Below the pieces are notes generated by a model that worked only from the letters and a program-made list of their open reading frames with translations, made no database searches and was not told the DNA's origin. A stretch of 64,000 nt of DNA, from NCBI GenBank assembly GCA_018806915.1, contig JAGKQI010000083.1:62001-126000 (forward strand), in the 5' to 3' direction. A program made the position numbers and the translations under genes. The stretch comes from Phytophthora colocasiae (lineage: Eukaryota > Oomycota > Peronosporomycetes > Peronosporales > Peronosporaceae). Below, in pieces: positions 30,374-41,822 of this stretch; position 1 is the stretch's first letter, and every line of letters begins with the position of its first letter.

Positions 30374-31690
30374 ATGGTGGTGCTGTCACTTCAGTGTGCG
30401 ATTGAGGGTGAAGAAGAATCATTCGATGTGGAAATAGATGATGGTGCGAAGGTGAGCAAGTTGAAGAGGGAGATCAAGGTGGAGAACTCGAAGATGATCA
30501 CATGTGACGCCAAGGAACTGCAGCTCTCTCTGGCGAAGAAGGGCCTAGGATGGCTACCAAGTGCGGAATTTGGTGCGATACGAAAAGGAGAGAATGTAAC
30601 GGATTTCGAAAGGGTATCACTGGTGGATACAAAGAATGTGGCGTACTCGACCTATTCGATTCGGGCTGTGTTGGATATGCATGGAATGCCACTGCCCGAA
30701 ACGCAGCAAATTCACGTGCTGGTGGTGGTGCCGAAGCAAAAAGGTGCCTCATATGAGATGTCTGCAGCCACGGTACCGTTGACCGCAGAGCATACGAAGA
30801 TGATTGTGAAGCAGGCTATCAGAGAACGAGATGATGAGGCGTCAGAGTATAGCTTTTCCGAATTGAATACTGCACAGGAGAAGCGAATTTTTAAGAAAAT
30901 GCGGTTGACTGAAAATATTCCTGATGTCAAGGAGCCAGTCAATACTTCGATTGCCGGTTATTCGTGGATTCCGAAAATCGCTGAGGATGAGGAGAGTCAA
31001 AGGGCTGGGTACATGGCGTACTTGCAACGGCATTTGAAGACGCTGTTAGATCGAGGAGACTTCTTGTTGGATGATATTGCTGGCGATAAATCAGTTCTCA
31101 ACATCGTGGACCCAAGACTTCCGTTTGCTATGAAAGGCACAGCTGACGTTTTGCTTATCAATCGAACATCGAAGAACCCACTGATTAAGCTGGCTGGGGT
31201 TAGCTTGGTGATCGAGCTCAAGAAGAAAGTCGAACCAAGCCATGTTCCTCAAGCGATTGGTCAACTTGTGAGCTGCAGCATAAAGGCGCCTCTCAACTGC
31301 TATCCGCTTAGTTTGTTGACGGATTTGAACGACAAGTGGCATTTCTCTTGGTTCAGCGACAAGGGCGTTCTGACCCAAATTACGTTGCAGTATCCAAAGA
31401 ACGCGTTCAATTTTATCGAGTCAGCCGTACTGAAACGAATAGAGTCAGCCGCAGCCGCACTTCCTCCACCATTCATTCCTGGACCTTTCAAGCCAATTAA
31501 GGTTGATGACTTCTTGCCTCAGCCAGATGATGGTCAGGAGGAGATGATGGAGCGATACGAGTTGATGGCAGATGTGGTGGAACCAGAGTTTCTCATGGCG
31601 AGGCGTATGGAGTATGCGCAACACGTGGTGCAATCGATGCCCATGTATGCTCACATGTACAGTCATACGTCACTAAGTGAGCCTTTTTAA
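30374..31690 (+). CDS. CRN: Crinkler (CRN) family effector, copy 2
   Basis: Intact 438-codon frame from ATG at 30374. Same header motifs as copy 1 (LQLSLAK, HVLVVVP) and same C-terminal domain. I see about four amino-acid differences from copy 1 (Thr/Met at 41, Lys/Asn at 74, and NRM/KKM near 174). The last 25 residues ([18 protein letters not shown]...) are unique to this copy because an ~85-bp segment present in copy 1 right after the ME codons is missing here. The head-to-head layout and near identity point to a recent inverted duplication. Either gene may be expressed; the shared promoter would drive both. Confidence 0.9.
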   Translation: MVVLSLQCAIEGEEESFDVEIDDGAKVSKLKREIKVENSKMITCDAKELQLSLAKKGLGWLPSAEFGAIRKGENVTDFERVSLVDTKNVAYSTYSIRAVLDMHGMPLPETQQIHVLVVVPKQKGASYEMSAATVPLTAEHTKMIVKQAIRERDDEASEYSFSELNTAQEKRIFKKMRLTENIPDVKEPVNTSIAGYSWIPKIAEDEESQRAGYMAYLQRHLKTLLDRGDFLLDDIAGDKSVLNIVDPRLPFAMKGTADVLLINRTSKNPLIKLAGVSLVIELKKKVEPSHVPQAIGQLVSCSIKAPLNCYPLSLLTDLNDKWHFSWFSDKGVLTQITLQYPKNAFNFIESAVLKRIESAAAALPPPFIPGPFKPIKVDDFLPQPDDGQEEMMERYELMADVVEPEFLMARRMEYAQHVVQSMPMYAHMYSHTSLSEPF

Positions 31691-31720
31691 CTGATTACAC
31701 CTTATCTGACTAGTACCTTA

Positions 31721-32639
31721 CAGTGCGCGCCAAATCGATAGGACCCCCCTGAAAATGCCCATAATTCAGTCAGTTTTATCATTTTAAGTTGCGGTTTTGA
31801 CAGTAGATCCATAACACGGTAAGAAAGGACCTACGGGCGTTTGTTTTAGCGTTTTTGCACCCTAAAGCATGGTTCCCATTCAAAAAACGGTTTTTTGCCA
31901 AACGACACAATTTAGGACCCCCCAGGCTTCAATACAAATCCCTATACTAAATAAAACCCGCTTATAATGATATGATTGGGGATTTGTATGGGGACATGTT
32001 CTAAACCTCCGTAGAGTGAAGGTGAGTGCAGGTATCATGGCTCTGAATTACACAGAACATTGATAATAGATAAGTGCATATTTGGTAGAGAAAGCCATAA
32101 CCATTGGCAGAGAGTTGCAAAGTAATTGCTGGCACTTTAACAGTCAGTTTTGAAGATTGTCATTTAGTGGCTGTTTTTTTAGCAAATCATAGTCAAATTG
32201 CGTTCACATGTTAGAGGAAAAAATATAATGTCGATCCCTTGCATTAGAACTCTCTACAGCGTATACGATCTCTACCAAATATGCACTTATCTATTGTCAA
32301 TGTTCTGTGTAATTCAGAGCCATGATACCTGCACTCACTTTCACTCTACGGAGGTTTAGAACATGTCCCCATACAAATCCCCAATCATATCATTTTAAGC
32401 GGGTTTTATTTAGTAAAGGGATTTGTATTGAAGCCTGGGGGGTCCTAAATTGTGTCGTTTGGCAAAAAACCGTTTTTTGAATGGGAACCATGCTTTAGGG
32501 TGCAAAAACGCTAAAACAAACGCCCGTAGGTCCTTTCTTACCGTGTTATGGATCTACTGTCAAAACCGCAACTTAAAATGATAAAACTGACTGAATTATG
32601 GGCATTTTCAGGGGGGTCCTATCGATTTGGCGCGCACTG
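31721..32639. mobile_element. Fold-back MITE with 371-bp inverted repeats
   Basis: 919 bp, ends CAGTGCGCGCC/GGCGCGCACTG, arms 31721-32091 and 32269-32639 almost perfect complements, about 177 bp of unrelated AT-rich sequence between them, TA on both sides. No coding capacity. The matching place in the left palindrome arm (near 28267) reads ACCTTACATT without the element, proving the ends and the TA duplication. Confidence 0.9.
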
Positions 32640-33046
32640 TACATTAGGGGGGGGGGGGGTCAGAATTGGCTTTTTGGCCGACATTTTTCACTCGAAATGG
32701 TCACCATTTTTTTTACGGTCCGCGCACATTTTTTTTTTTTTTCAGAAATGGTTCACCCAAAACGCAAAACCATTTCTGAAATGGTCGACCATTTCATAAA
32801 TGGTCAACCATCCGCAACTGCAAGTTTCCTTTCACTCTTGAATCTTGCGCTGTAGCGCGCACTCGGACTACAAAGACGTACGCGGCGGCCCAGCATTTGC
32901 CATCCTGCAACAGGTACAGACGTTGATGCAGCCTGCCCCTTCTACATTTATGTAACCTCTTAACTATCTATTGAATTATGCAGAGAACGATGTGTGGCGC
33001 TGCTGAGGAAACCGAGCAGACCAAGATTTACATAACACGCACGCGA

Positions 33047-33269
33047 TGACTACCTACTTCTTGTCTGCTGGATGGAGAATCCCGCCCACGGTGCTATGAT
33101 CCACGGCTGTGAGGAGAAGACGCCCGTGGGGGCGAAAACAACAAAGCTCTACGCCTTCAAGCAACTGGCGGAGCATCTACACACGACGTCCAAGACACCA
33201 GGACTGAAGTTACTATCGGCAGAGAGATTGCAGCGCTGGTGGAACACGTACAAGAGCAAATTCACGTAG
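33047..33269 (+). pseudogene. MYB/SANT-like fragment of a Harbinger-type element
   Basis: Encodes DDYLLLVCWMENPAHGAMIH...KTTKLYAFKQLAEHLHTTS...LSAERLQRWWNTYKSKF, which has the three-helix, tryptophan-spaced pattern of MYB/SANT-like DNA-binding domains found as the accessory protein of PIF/Harbinger transposons. No start codon in a good context; stop at 33267-33269. It faces the next gene tail to tail. Confidence 0.5.
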
Positions 33270-33273
33270 TTTT

Positions 33274-33438
33274 TCAGGCTTTTTTGCGTAGAGAAAGGTA
33301 TCTGTTAGCCTCGACAAGCATCAAGACTTCAGAAAGATCTTCTTCCATGTCGATAATATATTCACCGTCCTGACCAAACATGCTATCTAGCAGCAGAAAG
33401 TCTTCATAGTCCTCTTCGTCGATGGCCGCGGCAGCCAT
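33274..33438 (-). pseudogene. N-terminus of a Harbinger-like transposase
   Basis: ATG at 33438, then an acidic start (AIDEEDYEDFLLLDSMF) and MEEDLSEVLMLVEANRYLSLRKKA before a TGA. Acidic heads running into such a helix are seen at the start of Harbinger-type transposases. The catalytic domain is absent, so this is a remnant. Assignment by pattern only. Confidence 0.4.
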
Positions 33439-34030
33439 GCCACCGATGAGGTTCGGCGTCGGTGGGAGACGCGAGGCATGGTTTCTGTAGTGCTCAAAAC
33501 GATGTGTGTTTTCCAGAGTGATTGTCAGGCAGAAATGACCGGCCATTTCATATCTGACCGGGGTGATATTTTGGAAAAAATTCCGGTCATTTTGTTGACG
33601 CTCGAGAGGTCATAATTTTTATACCATTTCGCAATTCTGACCCCCCCCCCCCTATTTGGATTAACTTCAACAAAGGACTAATATTCAGTACTAGTAGTAG
33701 TAGATAGCTAAGAGGTATACATAAGGCGGGCTGCATCAACGTCCGTACCTGTTGCAGGATGGCAAAGCTGGGTCGCCGCCCGTACGTCTTTGTAGTCCGA
33801 GTGCGCGCTACAGCGGAAGATTCAAGAGTGAAAGGAAACTTGTAGTTGCGGATGGTTGACCATTTATGAAATGGTCGACCATTTCAGAAATGGTTTTGCG
33901 TTTTGGGTGAACCATTTCTGAAAAAAAAATGTGCGCGGACCGTAAAAAAAATGGTGACCATTTCGAGTAAAAAAGGTCGGCCAAAAAGCCAATTCTGACC
34001 CCCCCCCCCCCCTAATGCGACTACCGTCCA

Positions 34031-34572
34031 TAGCACTGCTAAGCAACTCTACCACAAGTTGTGGTCCACAACTACTGCCTTTTTTTACGTCTCTTTTTTG
34101 AACGTTCCTGACTGTCAATAAACGTTAACTCCAACAGCCAGGGGTTGGCAGTAATTGCGACAAAGTAGAAATTAGTAGTTACTATAGTAACAAACTACTA
34201 TAGTAAATAGTAGTTCAGGCCATTCTGATTCTACTAGTTCGCAAGCATTAGTAATTCACTCTGGTACTATCTAGCTACTATCGAACTACTATCAAGCTTC
34301 TAGGAGCTCATTTAGGCATACGCCACGCATACAGATCAGCTTCGCTTTTCGGGCTCACGTCGCGCAAGAACCAGCTCTACTGCGAAGGCGTGAAGCTCTC
34401 ATAGAGAAGTTATATGTAGCTTTAGAGCAACGTCCCTTGTTCGACAAGCTGCTTGATTTTCGAGAGCGAGGTCGAGCTTGCTTCCATGATGGCACAGGCT
34501 CACTTTGCAATTTTCTTTGCTACGCCCAAACAATCGACAAACACCGCCCAAACTGATCGAGCCGACTATGAA
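34031..34572. other. Spacer with short AT-rich palindromes
   Basis: Contains a cluster of TAGTAGTT/AACTACTA motifs at 34165-34220 forming imperfect palindromes (TAGTTACTATAGTAAC; ACTACTATAGTA). No gene identified. Confidence 0.4.
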
Positions 34573-34953
34573 GTGCGCTTTTATCGGATGTATCAACCCC
34601 GAGCTGGAGACCATGGATCCTTGCTCAATATGTATGCGTCCAGTCCATCATCTCTGCTCGAACGACCTGTTTGACCCTGGTAATATTGCTGTGCGGTGAG
34701 TATATGCCTTGCTATTATTTTTACTGTTATTACTACAACTTCTGACCCTCCTATTCATACACGTTGTAGCTTTTGTAGTGCGGCCTGTGTTGACCAGTGG
34801 AAAGACCAACCTGTGGCCAACGTCTCGCCGAATACTATCCTGCAAGGTACCTACGAGAGTGGAGGGCATTGCGTAACGCACACCGGGAGGTGTTCTGTGC
34901 GATGCACACTGCCGAGGAGGTCTCCGACCAGGACACCGACGTGAGCAGTCATC
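34573..34953 (+). pseudogene. Cysteine-rich (zinc-finger-like) gene fragment with one intron, cut by LTR
   Basis: Exon 1 (ATG near 34568) encodes CAFIGCINPELETMDPCSICM and PVHHLCSNDLF, with paired Cys/His spacing typical of a zinc-binding module. A 74-nt intron (34696-34769, GTGAGT...TGTAG) is followed by FCSAACVDQWK. After about 34800 the more natural reading (RLAEYYPARYLREWRALRNAHREV) is one frame off, so the gene has a frameshift. The LTR of A1 begins at 34954 and truncates it. Family unknown to me; such modules occur in transposon-encoded proteins. Confidence 0.5.
34696..34769 (+). other. Probable 74-nt intron
   Basis: GTGAGT donor, pyrimidine-rich tract and TTGTAG acceptor. Splicing joins ...NIAVR to FCSAACV in frame. 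Confidence 0.65.
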
Positions 34954-36109
34954 TGTGGTGGAGCGGATCTGGCCAAAATCTGGTTGAGGCCGATCGCGAT
35001 CGCCACTTGCGCCCAGACACCGACTAACGGAGGGGGTCCCCCGACGATCCGTGATCTTGCTGCGTGTAGTGTTCACCTTGTGTACCCGTCGGTAGGCGGG
35101 TTACGCTCTTCCAGGTGACTTCTGAAGATGTCTTGGGACGAGAAGACTGTCTTGGGTGACGCAGGGGTGTGAGATAGCGTGGGAATACTTCACTCTACCT
35201 CGGAGGGGTTGATCCGGGTCGTAGGCGAGTTCTCGAGCCTTGATCCGGTCGCCTGGTCTTCGATCCAGGTCTTCCAAAGGTCCAATGTTGGGGATCTGAT
35301 CCCTTCCTTTACGATGCTTGCCGCTTCCTATAGCGGGGGTCTTGATGAGTTGAGAGTCGACGGGATCGTCAGGCCAAGCAGCTAATTCCTTCCGATCCGT
35401 AGTTTGCACGTAAAGGATAGATCACTAGATAGGGTAAAACTGGCCAATATATTATCCAGAATTAACCTCTATGCTAGATCTCTTACTAATCGCATCCTGA
35501 TTTACTATCCTACGATCACATGACGCAGGCTACATAGCTGATCCCTAGCTTAGCTCCCCTAACCCTGATCGTGAGCCGATTTCGTACTTAACCGAAGCTT
35601 GATTTCGTACTTAACCGAAGCTTGATCTCGTACTTAACCGAAGCTTGATCTCGCACTTAACCGAAGCTTGATCTCGCACTTAATCGGGACTTGATCGCCG
35701 CCTGATCCCGTTTGGTCGTCGTTCAGAGAATCCGGATCAGGCCATCAGAAGAGCCTGCGTCGTGCCTGGGGCTGGCCTGGGGCTGAACTTGATCCGGAGC
35801 TGATCTCGTACTTAAACGGGAGAGGATCACTGCGTGATCCCGCTTCGTCGCCCCCCGGGGAATCAGGATCACGTGGTTAGAAGACTCCAGGGCGCCGGGG
35901 TGAACCGTGAACCAAGATCATGCTCACTTGGGACCCCACCATGGCCGATCGCGCAAGGGCACCCTTGATCTCCCCATTATTCCTTCCGGTAGAACTCGGA
36001 TCACCAACGAACACCGCCCCACTTGACCTTCCGCAGGTGTCCCTGCCGCCTGTTCCCCGGCGGGACCCATCGTACCCTCGTCTGATTCGACTCAGATCTG
36101 GGCATCACA
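34954..36109 (-). repeat. A1 3' LTR
   Basis: 1156 bp; on the minus strand it starts TGTGATGCCC after the tract AGGGGGGACC and ends CCACCACA. About 110 bp present in A2 and A3 LTRs (e.g. 60665-60785) is missing near 35485. It contains the 24-bp tandem repeats listed below. Confidence 0.88.
35585..35690 (-). repeat. Tandem repeats in family A LTR
   Basis: About five copies of a 24-bp unit containing ACTTAACCGAAGCTTGATYTCG. The same array occurs in the LTRs of A2 (59427-59545, complement) and A3 (60878-60985). Tandem arrays within LTRs often act as enhancers; no direct evidence here. Confidence 0.85.
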
Positions 36110-36298
36110 GGTCCCCCCTGTCGCTTGTTCTGGCTCTCTTCGGCTTCGTGGCTGATATCGCCTCTCCGGGAAAAATCTCCGTTCGCTTCACCACATCCGC
36201 CCCCAGCACGTAAGTTGGGCTGCCGCAGCTCACTTCGGGCTTATTTCCACATTTGCCACCTGGAACACAAGTCGTTCAAGCACCATCGACCCTCCACG

Positions 36299-38893
36299 AT
36301 GTCCGATCTGCCTTCTTCGCCCCCTTCGACACCAAGGACCCCCTCAAGTGAGCGTTCGATCCAATCCGCCCAATCCACCACCTCACGTTTCTCCACCCCC
36401 GGTGTGAACCCTGAACTGGTCACCTTGCGAGCGAGACTGGCCCACAGCCAACGGATGCGTGAGACCCTGGGTCGTGATCGAGACCACCTGGATGAAACCG
36501 TACGCCGGTTGCGGTCCGACATGGAGGATATGGAGCGCTTTCGGGACGTTCAGGCAGAGGAGATTCTGCGTCTGAACGCCGAAATCGCTCGTCTGCGGTC
36601 GGGGACCGGAGATACCGTCAGTGGGGACGCGATCGTCGCTTTGCAAGCCCAGCGAACCCAGCATGACGCCGAGCGACGAGATTCCGATCAACGAATGGCC
36701 CGGATACAGGCGCAGCTAGATTCCGCGCTCGAGGATCTCGACTCCCGACTAGCGGAACTCCGCGAGGCCGGAGAAGCTGAGATCGAACTCCGGGACAGGC
36801 TCCGGGATCGTGACCGAGAACTCGCCGCCGTGCGCTACGACCTCGCCCTCGCTCAGCATAGCCTCGATCGCCGCCAGAGGGATGATTCGCGCCCAGGCCA
36901 GCAGGTCGTTACAGCCGCGCCTGGCGGCCAGGCTCACGTCTCCACTGGAGAAGCTCACTTGAGGTTGGAGCTGACCAGGGCCCAAAATGAGTTGCTCACC
37001 GCCTGAGCCGAGATCGCGTATCTGGAACGTGAAGCGGAGAACCGTAAGGCTGAGCTGGCCCGGGCACGCCTCGCCCTGGAGGATGTGCCTGCGTCAGATC
37101 CACGCGTTTCACCTGCGGACGCGGCTACTGACGCGGCCGCTATCTCCAGTCTGGAGCAAGATCTAGCGGATGCCTTGGGGAATCTGGAAATAGTCCAGTA
37201 CGACCGGGACCAGCTCTCCGTCAAGCATCGTGCCGCGGTCGTCCAGCGAGATCAGGCCATCGCGGACCGAGACCAGGCTCACCTCGACCGGGATCAAGTG
37301 GTGCAAGATCTCGATCGAGTCACGGCGGATCGAGATCGGATCCAGGTCGATCTGGACGACGCCACCCAAAACCGTTTATCGGCCCTCGCGGACCTTGACG
37401 TGGCCCGTTCCGCCCGGGATGCGGCGACACAGGAACTCAACCAACTCCAGCAGCAGAACACAGAGCTCCGGCAGGCCCACCAGGAACTGGACGCTGATTA
37501 TGCTGAAGCCGAACAACAGCTGCATCACGCCGAGGATTCCTCTGCTCGGTTGTCCTCGTGGATCGTGGATCGACGGGCGGTTCGTGCCACCAAAGATCTC
37601 GAAGCGCCTCCGCTTCCCCCGCCGTTCCTCCTTCCTCGCGCAAGCGTCCAGCTCGGAGCTCCTCGGCCACCCGTGATCTCGGAACTGCTGCTACCGAAGC
37701 CCTCGGGTCAACCCAGCCCGTCCCACCAACGGCGGTTCCGACCTCAGCAGGATCAACGGCGAGCCCGTTGGATCTGTTGGCGGATCAAGCTTCTGGGCAG
37801 GCTGGAGGGGAGGAAACCGACACTCCAGCCCCTGATCCGACCCCGGCACCGACGGATCAGCCTGGATCGCTCCCCGTCGATGGTGACTCGCAGGACGAGG
37901 AAGAGGAAGACTCCGACTACGATCCCCAGCACCCGTTCTCATCGCCGTCCGAAGAGGACGAGAGCCCAGAACCCAGCAATGGAACTAGTCCTGAGGCTGA
38001 ATCGGAACATTCCAATGAGGCGGAAGACTCCGAAGAGGACGATGTTCTACGCATGAGTCGCCAACGATCTATCTCGACGCACCGGCGCGAGTCCGGTCAG
38101 GTTCCGAGAGGCGGATCTTCTGGCGATCGTGGATCGGGGTCTCCGGACGGCTCAAGCCCATCTCCGGATGGATCAGGCCCACCGTCTCCCGGATCACCTG
38201 ATCCCTTCGGGTTGGCTGTTCCCCTCTCGGGTGCAGGCTGGACTCGCGCCGACCCCCGGCACCGGCTACCTCAACGAGTTGATCACGGGCGTGAACGTAC
38301 TCGATCTGCTGGCTCGGGAGCCATGGAACGACTTCGCGAACCCGGGTCCCCTCACGTTCGACCTCGATCTGCATGAGAGGGAGGGAACACCCCTCGCGGC
38401 CGTGGCTGCCACCTACCGCGTTCTGGAGGAACGGCACCGTCAGGCGTTTTGGGAGTCCACCCATAACCTCGAGATCACCGCAGCCATGCAAGATGCGGAT
38501 CTCGAACTGCAGCGGTATTACGTCGCTCGCAAGGCCAGGCGGAGTCGGGCTGGGTCAGCTTGGCGCCAATTCCTCGCCTCCTTCCACGCCATAATGCGCA
38601 ACCAGTGGTTCGATCTCGACATCCTGTTGGATCCGTTCTTCCTTCACCTCCCCATTCCGGCAGTGGATGCGGTTCGCTGGTATTCCGGTGTGGTCTCTCG
38701 GCGTGCCAACCGGGCGGATCCCAACGCGAACGTCCCAGAGCCGGCGAACCTGATCGAGGCTCTGGAGGAGTGTGACGAGGCGGATCCGTGGCGTAACCAG
38801 TATCGGCAAGACCCGGTCAACCACCCTGCTACCAGGATCCCCCGCCTTATCGGCAAGTTCAATCCTCCTCCCGCTGGGGCCGCTTCCCCGTAA
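36299..38893 (+). pseudogene. A1 antisense ORF (coiled-coil protein), damaged
   Basis: Runs opposite to A1. From ATG 36299 it encodes the same protein as 56017-58820: an S/P-rich start, then a long heptad-rich region (TLRARLAHSQRMRETLGRDR; DMERFRDVQAEEILRLNAEIARL). A TGA at 37004-37006 stops it where A2 has an Arg codon; the frame then continues to about 37560, switches frame as A2 does, and after about 38200 has lost roughly 220 bp relative to A2 and shifted again. The C-terminal domain (GWLFPSRVQAGLAPTPGTG...FNPPPAG) is then complete to the stop at 38893. Confidence 0.6.
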
Positions 38894-38989
38894 GTCGCGC
38901 TAACTTCGATCACCTACAGCAAGGCTCGGGGCTTCTCCCCGAGTTCGGATTCGGAACCCCATCTGGGGCGGTTCTGCATTCTTCCATCT

Positions 38990-39070
38990 CCATTCGTAAC
39001 TCTCATAATCTCCATTCGTAACTCTCATAATCTTCATTCGTGATTCTCGTAATCTCCATTCCCACTGTAC
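38990..39070. repeat. Tandem repeats between integrase and antisense ORF of A1
   Basis: Three to four copies of a ~24-bp unit (CTCATAATCTCCATTCGTAA). Mirror copy in A2 at about 55855-55925. Confidence 0.75.
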
Positions 39071-39258
39071 TCCATCATTTTGGGAACGTGATCCCTCTCA
39101 TCTCCATCTCGACATTCCGGATCACCATTTTTCCAACGTCAAATTCCCTGCTCACATGCATTTACACAAATATAAACTCTCGCTCTGATCTGGATTCTCC
39201 TCCACATCAGCTCCCTCGATCACGGCAAGGCAACCCTGTTACCTTCGCCCGACCCCTC

Positions 39259-41083
39259 CTACACTTCTTCGTGCGACTGCATCACGCCAAACCGATTCCG
39301 GTTAGCATGATCACGTAGGAACGCGCTCAATATGGCTCCACAGTTAAAATCAGCTTCGTCGACCCAAGTCGGCTCATCGTAACCGACCCAGTGCACCAGG
39401 AATTCACGATAGATCCTGCCGTAGCGAGTTCGTTTCCCACTCCGCATTTCCGAGATCCGTTCGACCTCATACTCATCGGCATCTAGATCTGGGACCCAAC
39501 TGTCCTCCGGAAGGAGGATCTCATCGAAATCGAGCCGATCTACTTCATCCACCGTCAACTCGATCCGCGGTCGATCCGGAAAATCCCGTACCAGCTTTAG
39601 CTTAGAAACGTGGACCACTGGGAAGATATGGTAATCAGATCCCGCGATCTCCAGCTTGATCGTGAATTCATTGATCTTCTCTGCAACGCGGAACGGGCCG
39701 TACCAAAGGTGAGCGAGTTTACGCGCATATCCTTCCTTCACACGATCTAGATACAGCCAGACTCGTGATCCAGCTTCGATCTGATGCGAATCGACATCCT
39801 CATTGTGCCGATCGGCCCGGTCCGCGATCGCTTCTCGTAACTTAGCGTTGACCTGTTCTCGTGACTGCTGGTAGTACCTCTGAACCCGGTATCTCCATCG
39901 TCTTGGATCGCGATCGTGGCGTCTGGTCGACCCAATCGGAATCGTTGCCTCCAACGTCGATCTCGGATCCCATCCGTGTACCAAATAGTGAGGTATCTCC
40001 CCGAACCCGATCGTGAGCCGTGTTAATAGCGAACGTCAGTCTCTCCGCATACTCATCCCAGTCCTTCTGATCGAGATCTTGAACGTACATCTTGATCGCC
40101 CTAGTCGCCGTTTGCACCATCCGTTCTGCAGTCCCATTGGCTTGTGGCCGGTAGGCCATCGTCGCCCGTTGTCGCTGCCCCAGGATCTTATCGAACGATC
40201 TGAAGAAGTCGGACATGAAACTTGGTTCTCGATCGTGCCTGATCATCTCGCTAGCACCAAATCTGCGGAACACGCATTCTTCATAGGATTCGGCGACGGT
40301 CTGGGCTGATCGGGAGGAACTGGCCTTCGCGATCACATATCCCGTGAACAGATCTACCCAGATCAGTAGTTCGGTGTTGCCTTTGTTAGATCTGGGTAGG
40401 GAGGGTATGTGATCCATCGCTATGATCTGGAATGGGTATGTCGCTTGCAGATTCCCCGGCGACTCGCCCCGGATCGTGGGCCTCCCCTTTCCAGTCTCAC
40501 AGTCTACACACTCGCCTACGTATCGCTGCACGCTCCGATATAATCCCCTCCAGTGGAAATGATCTCGGATCCGCTGATAAGTGCGTCCGATCCCCTGGTG
40601 TCCCCCCTCCAGAGTCGTATGGTAGTGGTGGAGGACATCCTGCTGTAGCGTCTCTGGAACTACGAGTCTCATCAGGCGGTCGCGATCACCACTTGATCTC
40701 GGCCCTGGTGGGCAGTAAAACAGCAGATCCTGTTCATCTACCTCGTACTCGGAGGCGATCTTAACGTAGGATCCAGATTCGGCTCGAGTAAGATCCGCGA
40801 TCTGCCCAGCCAGGTACTTCTTTAGTCCGGCGATCCAGACCTCCTCGTCCTGGGCTCGCCTGATCCGATCAACCCGCATCTCCCGGATCAGTTCCTCTCG
40901 CAGGACAGCGGCACCAGGTCGCGCTCGGGCTGCACGCGTGGCTACTGCCGACACTTTCACAGTTCGATCTTCAACTCGAGGGATCAACACCTCATTAAGC
41001 CGATTCAGGGTGATCAGATCACACCGATCTGCCTCATCGTGGACCTCGACCCCGCTTCCTCGCTGCAGCGCGGCACTCGCCAA
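39259..41083 (-). pseudogene. A1 integrase and chromodomain
   Basis: HHCC (HHYHTTLEGGHQGIG ... CVDCETGKG), DDE core (IAMDHIPSLPR; IRHDREPSFMSDFF; ANGTAERMVQ), the WLYLDRVKEGYARKLAHLWYGPF module and a chromodomain (YGRIYREFLVHWVGYDEPTWV). A frame change near 39990, in a C-run where A2 has one more C, splits it in two. A2's copy of this region is intact. Confidence 0.85.
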
Positions 41084-41822
41084 GCTATCTGCACTCCATT
41101 CCAGTCTCTCTTCACATGGACAAGCTCATGATCTCCCCATTTCCGCAAGTGATCCAGCACCTTCTGTTTCAGTAACGTCAATCCTGGCGCTTTACAGTCG
41201 ATCTCGCCCCGGACTTGTCGGATCACCAGGTTCGAATCGCCACAAACAACCAAACGGCGGCGTTCCACCATTGTGTGATCATGCTAAGACCCAGCAAGAG
41301 TCCACGGTATTCCGCTTCATTGACCGTAAGGCTCTCCGCATAGTCTGATCTAGCCTTGATCACTTTCCACTCCGGCAAGCTCCACACGATCGCGCTGAAA
41401 GCGCCCCCTCCTCGTTTCACGCGTGCCGATCCGTCGAAACTTATAACCCACAGCTCCTCATCTGGGTCTACGGTGGGGATCGGCATCTGGATCCGACGTT
41501 TTGGTCCCTTCCGTGGCGCGATCGCGATCAGGGCTTCGTCGATCTCCGATCTAGGCGTTATATTAGCTGCGATCGCCCCCAGTATTTCATCCTCTCCCTT
41601 CGTACACTTCGTGATCTCGAGCGTCCATGGGGATAGAAGTGCAGACCATTGTCCTAGGCGCCCTTGGAGGCCGGCAGACTTGAACAGCCAGGCAAGCGTG
41701 GAGTGTCGGGTTAGGACCTTGATCCGACGTCCCACCAACAAGGTGTAGTGTAGATCCAAGATCCGAAGTAGAGCCAACACCTCTTTCTCGGCAACATTAT
41801 AATTCAGTTCGTTCGTCTTCAA
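41084..41822 (-). pseudogene. A1 RNase H
   Basis: VAEKEVLALLRIL, LVGRRIKVLTRHSTLAWLF, then the RNase H fold VISFDGSARVKRGGGAFSAIVW and NEAEYRGLLLGL. Frame changes near 41265 and 41090 (a G-run one base shorter than in A2) break it. It is separated from RT by the frameshift near 41820 that A2 shares. Confidence 0.8.

Larger units (their letters stand above)
32647..34012. mobile_element. Fold-back, Harbinger-derived non-autonomous element
   Basis: 1366 bp between a G-run at 32647 and a C-run ending 34012. Arms of about 325 bp (to ~32970 and from ~33690) are imperfect complements containing a mirrored series of ACCATTTC/GAAATGGT motifs. Flanks are TTA on the left and TAA on the right. A further copy of the terminal motif AATTCTGACCCCCC lies inside at 33634-33652. 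Inside are a MYB-like fragment and a transposase N-terminus, the two genes typical of PIF/Harbinger elements. Confidence 0.65.
30250..34030 (+). repeat. Right arm of CRN palindrome, with two transposon insertions
   Basis: Mirror of 28238-30010. Homology runs through the CRN gene to 31720, is interrupted by the MITE (31721-32639) and the Harbinger-derived element (32647-34012), and resumes for about 14 bp (ATGCGACTACCGT, 34015-34028), after which the arms diverge. Confidence 0.85.

Noticed and set aside
35585..35690. Regular short repeats resembling a CRISPR array
   Set aside because: The units are directly adjacent with no unique spacers, lie inside an LTR, and the context is eukaryotic.
36125..38893. 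Plus-strand ORFs of A1 as an independent host gene
   Set aside because: The same sequence sits at the mirrored place in A2 and inside the LTR boundaries, so it belongs to the retrotransposon.
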